DNA from: Ctenosaura bakeri
Taxonomy: Eukaryota > Chordata > Lepidosauria > Squamata > Iguanidae
Direction: 5' to 3'
Length of the DNA: 64,000 bases
Assembly (NCBI GenBank): GCA_948474755.1
Contig: CAOLHI010003132.1
Location: forward strand, 62,001-126,000
Shown: in pieces, positions 24,401-30,400 of the stretch
Layout: every line of letters starts with the position of its first letter
Position numbering within the stretch: position 1 is the stretch's first letter
The notes under the pieces: generated by a model
Databases searched by the model: none
Seen by the model: only the letters and a program-made list of their open reading frames with translations
Told to the model about the DNA's origin: nothing
Position numbers and translations under genes: made by a program

Positions 24401-27400
24401 CTAGTTTTAGGAGAGCTATCCAAGTGCTGAACCTATTTAGGAAAACAGTTCAGTACTCTGGAGAGCTTTCAAAAGCATTATTAAAACCCAGAGTAGAGTC
24501 ACCGCTCCACTGACATGGGGACCACCAACTGCCATTGCCAGGGGCCACACTTCCCTCATCTACTTTCTTCCAAAAAAAATTGAATTCTCAGAGATCTGCT
24601 TTTATGGATGGAAGAGGGTGGCTAAATTCAATCCCCCTTCCAGTTGTCTGGCTGGATTCCAGCTTCTTTTATTCAGGAAAATGAACAGTCTAAATTTTAT
24701 TAGTCGCCCTGACTACAGTAGAACCACTAAATCAATTGGATTTCTTTACATGCTGACTACCTTTCAGGAATTGATTCAGTTAGTCTGCTCCAAGTGGGAG
24801 TAACAAACAGGATTCTAGTCACATTTATACTGCTGCTTGTTCGTACAGGGAATGCATAACACTCCATTTTTGTTCACAACAAAACCCAAGAGGGACATTC
24901 CTGACAAACAGAAGCACCAGGAAAATTATGGAGAGGGGGCTACTTTGTGTGAAGGGAGAGAGACTGTGTCCCACTTGTTAGATATCTAAACAAGGAAGAG
25001 CAATAGCATTTCACACAAAGGATCCCATAGCTTCCGTGAAGTCCTGCTAATGTGGTGGGGCTGGTTTGCACATCCCTTTTCACTGAAAAGAAAAAAATCC
25101 CAATGCAGTTTGTAACAAGTGGCAAACCAGTAAAGCAGTGACAAAACAAGAAAACTGTAAAATCTTTCACTAACTGACTAGGTTGTGATAATCAGGAAAC
25201 TACCCATAAGTCTTCCATTGGGGGTAAAACATCCTTACATTGGATGTAACCAATTTTTTGACCTCAACAGGAAATTTAGTACAAACAGTGGGTGCTGCAA
25301 CAGGGAAGGTCCCCTCCGAATAGTGGCCTGGTCCACCTGCTTACAACCTGCTAAGCATGGAAACGAGGGGGGCTTAAAGGGAAGATAATGTTTTCTCAGA
25401 TACCCTCGTCCTGAGCTTATTAGGCCCTTACAAACCAAGAGCATCATAGAACCATAGAATCACAGAGTTGGAAGAGACCCCAGAGGCCATCCAGTCCAAC
25501 CCCCTTCTGCCATGCAGGAACCCACATCAAAGCACTCCCAACAGATAAGGACCCAGCCTCTGTTTAAAAAACCTCCAAAGAAGAAGACTCCACCGCACTC
25601 CTCAGACAGCATATTCCACTGCCAGACAGCTCTGATCATCAGGAAGTTCTTCCTGAGATTCAGGTGGAATCTTTTTTCCTGTAGTTTGAATCCATTGCTT
25701 CTTGTCCTAGTCTCTGGAGCAGCGGAAAACAAACCTGCTCCCTCCTCAACATGACATCCCCATTTAAATGTGGCTATCATGTCCCCTCTTAACCTTTTCT
25801 TCTGCAAACTAAACATCCCCAGCTCCCTAAGCAGCTCCTCATAGGGCATGGCTTCCAGAACCTTCACCACTTTGGTCACCCTCCTTGAATCTAGATCAGT
25901 GGTTCTTAATCTGGGATCCAGGCACACATACCCCTCATTTTCAGCCATTCACCAACTGAAAATGGTGGCCAGTAATGACATTCCTCTGGACATGCATGTA
26001 TAGTCCATGGGAGAGAGCTGCAGAAGTACAAATGGGTCCCCAACCCTTCACACTTGCCCACCCCTGGATTTATAGTTTGCAAATCTTATAGTCTGAAAAT
26101 GGCCACTCCTTCCAGTAATCACAGGGATTTATCAATTGGGAGGGGGGCAAGGCATCAGCTAGTTTTGGGGAAAGTATTCAACCCCACACTTATATGGCAC
26201 CACCTAAATGCAAGATCAAGGGTTGCAGCTTATATATCCTGCCATAAACCAGAGGTCAGGAATACATGCCACTCCACTTACTATTAGATGGAAACTCCTG
26301 TCAGCTCTAGCCAGCCCAAGCAATGGTGAGGAGGACCAAAGCTGTCCTTCTAACTTCTAGAAGGACCACTCATTCTCCACTCCTGCCATTAACAAAGCAA
26401 CCATTGCAAAACAACAAATTAAAGGCATCCAAAAATAGTGTCTCTGAGCTCTGGACCTCAGGAGTCTTATTCTCTCCTTCCAATGCTGCAGACCAAGGGT
26501 GAGAATCACGTGGTCTGTAGGCCACATGCGATCCTCCTCAAGCTTTTATTTCCCATCCACAGAGGGCTGAAGTTCAGCAGAAATCACATTCATTCATATA
26601 ATGGGAGAATTGTGACAGGATGCCTTAAGTAACTTCTGACTTATAATGTTCCTAAGGCAAACAGGGTTTTCTTGGCAGAATTTGTTCAGAGGGAGTTTGT
26701 CTCTGCCTTCCTCTGAGGCTGAGAGAATGTGACTTGTCCAAGATCACCCAGTGGGTTTCTGTGGCCAAGCAGTGATTCGAACCCTGGTCTCCCGAAGTCC
26801 TAGTCAAACTACTCAAACTACTACACCACAATGGCTCCAATATTCCTCTGAAGCAAGGTGTGGCCTCCCATATACGCACCTTATTTGAGTCAAAAATCCA
26901 GGTTTTTTGTTTTTAAAAGAAATTACCTACTACTCACTTACAATTTCATTGGGGGGGCTGATGCAGCCACCAGAGGATCCTGGGCTGGGCGAGTGGGTCC
27001 TAGACATCCAGAGCTTGCCCATCCCTTCTATAGAAGGAAAGAAACCATCCAACTTCTCTTTGAATAAAACAGTTGGCACGCTTTGACCAACAACCAATGG
27101 AAAGACATCAAAAAAGGACGCTGCCCAATTGCAGGTTCTTAAAAAGCAGTAAATATGCACACACACCCTCAGGGAGACCTCCAGCTTGCCCCAATTCATC
27201 CTCTATATGTGTTGCACTACAACTCCCATCACTCCAGCCAGCATAATAGTTGGCCGTGCTGACTGGGGATGTTGGGAATTACAGTTCCACACATTTGGAA
27301 ATCACCAGGTCAGAGGAGATTGGCCTATGACAGGGTTAGGAACCATGTCTGGACGTCTTTGAGATGTTGCAGGACTGTAGCTCCCAGCAGCCCTAATCAG

Positions 27401-30400
27401 CAAAGTCAAGGGTGAGGAAGGCTGAGATTTGCAGTTTAAGAATATCTGGAGGGCTACATGTTTCCAGACATGACCTAAATACATCCTGGGCTCAGATACT
27501 ATATGTAAAACCAGCGCTTACAGATGTTCCCAGGAGCCAATATTAGGTCACTGGTTTACATTACAAAAGAAGAAAACCACTCTCTTCCACAGGCCAAAAA
27601 TGTGTTTAGCCAAAGATGCTGATTCCTTCACAGATTATTAGATGCTAAATGGAAACACCATTTAGAAGTAAGGATTTTGCACACACTCAAGGGACTACCT
27701 ACAAAAGACTGCTATAGTATTAAGTATGGGCTGCCTCTGTCTTTATGTGAACCAGTTAGTGGAAATATCATTTATTTTCTTTGTATGTGAAATTGCGACC
27801 AACAGTTCTGCTATACACTGGCTAACATTTGATAGGGCCCACACGGGACCAAATTAAGTAGTCTGATCAGCAAATGGTTTGCTGGACTCCCTAGTTTATG
27901 ACACCAATATCTAAAAACTAGATGTGATCTTTATCAGTTTCACCAAGCAGTCTCTGGATATTTGCTCAGTTCTTTAAAAAGTATATTTAAGTCCAATTTA
28001 TTGAAATGTCACTTCTGCCAAGGCAATCAAAAGGTTTTATTTTCCTTTGACCTCAAAGGCCACTTATCTAATATGAAAAACATAGAATAAACATTCTGCC
28101 GGTTATTTATAAAAGTGGCTATTTATAAAAGTGGTACACACCGCTGAAAATCTAAGATTTCTAAGAACACAAGGAGAGCTGCATTACTCTCAACGTGTCC
28201 TTAACAATTATAGCTTTGATCTTTTATTACTGTGGGATGGCTTCACTCCACAGTGACAGTGCTTCAAGTAAATGCAAGGGCCCTTCCAAATGGATTGAAT
28301 TTTGCATTGATTCCGAAAAGCTTTTAGCTCCGTCCTTCAAAGAGGCAGGGAGAGTAGGAAAGGAAAAATCCACTGCTGTAAACAATTCTATGTTAGTGAG
28401 CCGCTGGAATGAGAAAGTACGCTTATCTAAAATGTGGTCTTTGGCTTCATACTTCCCAGCTGTTTATGCATCATGCTGCACATAAATAATATGGATGTGG
28501 TTATTACCAAAAAAAAAAAAGAAAAGTCACATTTCTTATTCCATTTCCGCCCCCCCCCTTCATGGCTAATGTTCTTATTCAGCACCATATGCCAAGGTCG
28601 TGTTATCTTGGATGTCAAGGTTACGTTGCAACCTCTTAAGCAAGTCTGCTCTTACACAGGGCACAGATTAAGAAAAAGAAATGAAAAAGCACCGAGGCAG
28701 GAATATAAAACCCGCAAATCTCTTCTCAATCTATCCTACTGAGAGATAAACAAACACCATGCTTAGTCCTTTCCCATTTCCACTGAAGAGGAAAGACATT
28801 TAAAAGCAAAAACTAATTCTGTAGATTTTACTTGTACTCCATGTCTACAAGAGGAGAACCTGCTCCAAAGCTCACAGTGGAGTTATGAATCTGGATTTGT
28901 TCCTTATTGATCCTTCTTGGATCTCAGCCCATCTCATCTTCTGTTCATCTCCACAACTGGCAGAAAAGGTAATTTCTTTCCCTAACCTGATAATAAAGTT
29001 ACCCTTTATAGAATACTTCAGGAATACAGTTTACCTAAAACTCGTGTGAGCTTTCTTTTTTCTTTTTAAATATCCCAGTAACAAAGAGAGTGTGACTAAA
29101 TGTTTCTGGGAAATGAAAGTTGTTTACTGCAGGATGCCACTGGGATACCACTTCACTAATGGCACCCTTGACAATCTACTATGCATATATTTAGCAGGTG
29201 ACAACAGTTCCCTGGTGGAAGGCACACCTTTAGCTGACAGGAATGCAAGAGTGCAAGTTAGAAATGTTGAACAGCCATTCCAACCATGAAAGAGAGAGAG
29301 GCAGTAGGAATCTAGAGCTACCCTGTGTCCAGCAACTGTGCAACTCAATCTAGAGTAGCACCATAGCCTGTAGAACAAACTAGAAACACAGATTGAAAAT
29401 CAGGATATCCAACACAATGCTTTACATGTAGGCAAGCTATGGACAACAACAAGCAAAGGTTGCAATTTCTCATGAGTAGGATTTGAACCTTTCTCGGAAG
29501 GTTAATACACCAAACCCTGTTTTCTAATAGATCTGCAACAATAGGTGCCAAGTGTTCATTTAGCTGTGTGCTAGGGCAGTACCAATATAATTCTGTCACT
29601 CCTGAGAAGAATACTTGAGCTACCCAGAAAATAGTAGAAGAAAAACCCGGCTGGTCATTCCATCCAATCTGGGTATGGACAACTGAGGAGAGTCCAAGGG
29701 TTGACTTTCTCTTCCTGGTACCCTCTAAGTCTGCAAGGCTACCAAAAATGACCAAAACCAACCTTGTAAGTTGGAAGAAATCTCCCTCTGATTTTGAAAA
29801 ACAGATATTTTCAGATGCTAAACAGTTTCAGGGGCGGGATGTTGTAACCTATTTATTGGAGTTTCTATGAGAGGCAATTCAAGCATTTTTGGCTGGAAAA
29901 ATGGTGGTCTGAGGGGAGACTGAGGAGTGGAGGATGGTAAAAACAGACTTCAGGGGCCACATGCAGCCCCAGGTTATACTTTGTCTGCCCCTCACCTCCA
30001 AGAGCGTGGACCTTTATTCAGGCTAAATTCAGTTTCAGAAGCATTCTGGAGTTGCATTTCTGTCATGAGCAAAGACAAAGACAAAAGAATGGGACGAAAC
30101 ATGCCAAGATATTATTTAGTTTGAAACACTTACTGTCAGTAATAAAGCCGTAGGAGAGGCATTATGGTTTTTTTAGAGTGAGAAAAAGCCTTATTATTAA
30201 ACCTGGGAAACCACTCAAAGAATAATATCAAGGGAGAAGGAGTGTGATCTTCTGGGAAACCCTGTAAGGGTCAGATTTTGATTCCAGGAGGGTTGGATCA
30301 GCCTCACGACTGACCTAGTCCAATATTGGACAGTGGACAGTAGGTGAAAATGGGGAGTCTAAGAGCAGAGTGCGACATTTAACACCACTTTCTGCTTTTG

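Noticed and set aside
26632..26838. A tRNA gene
   Set aside because: Only the A- and B-box parts are tRNA-like and they continue into a SINE body and BovB-type tail.
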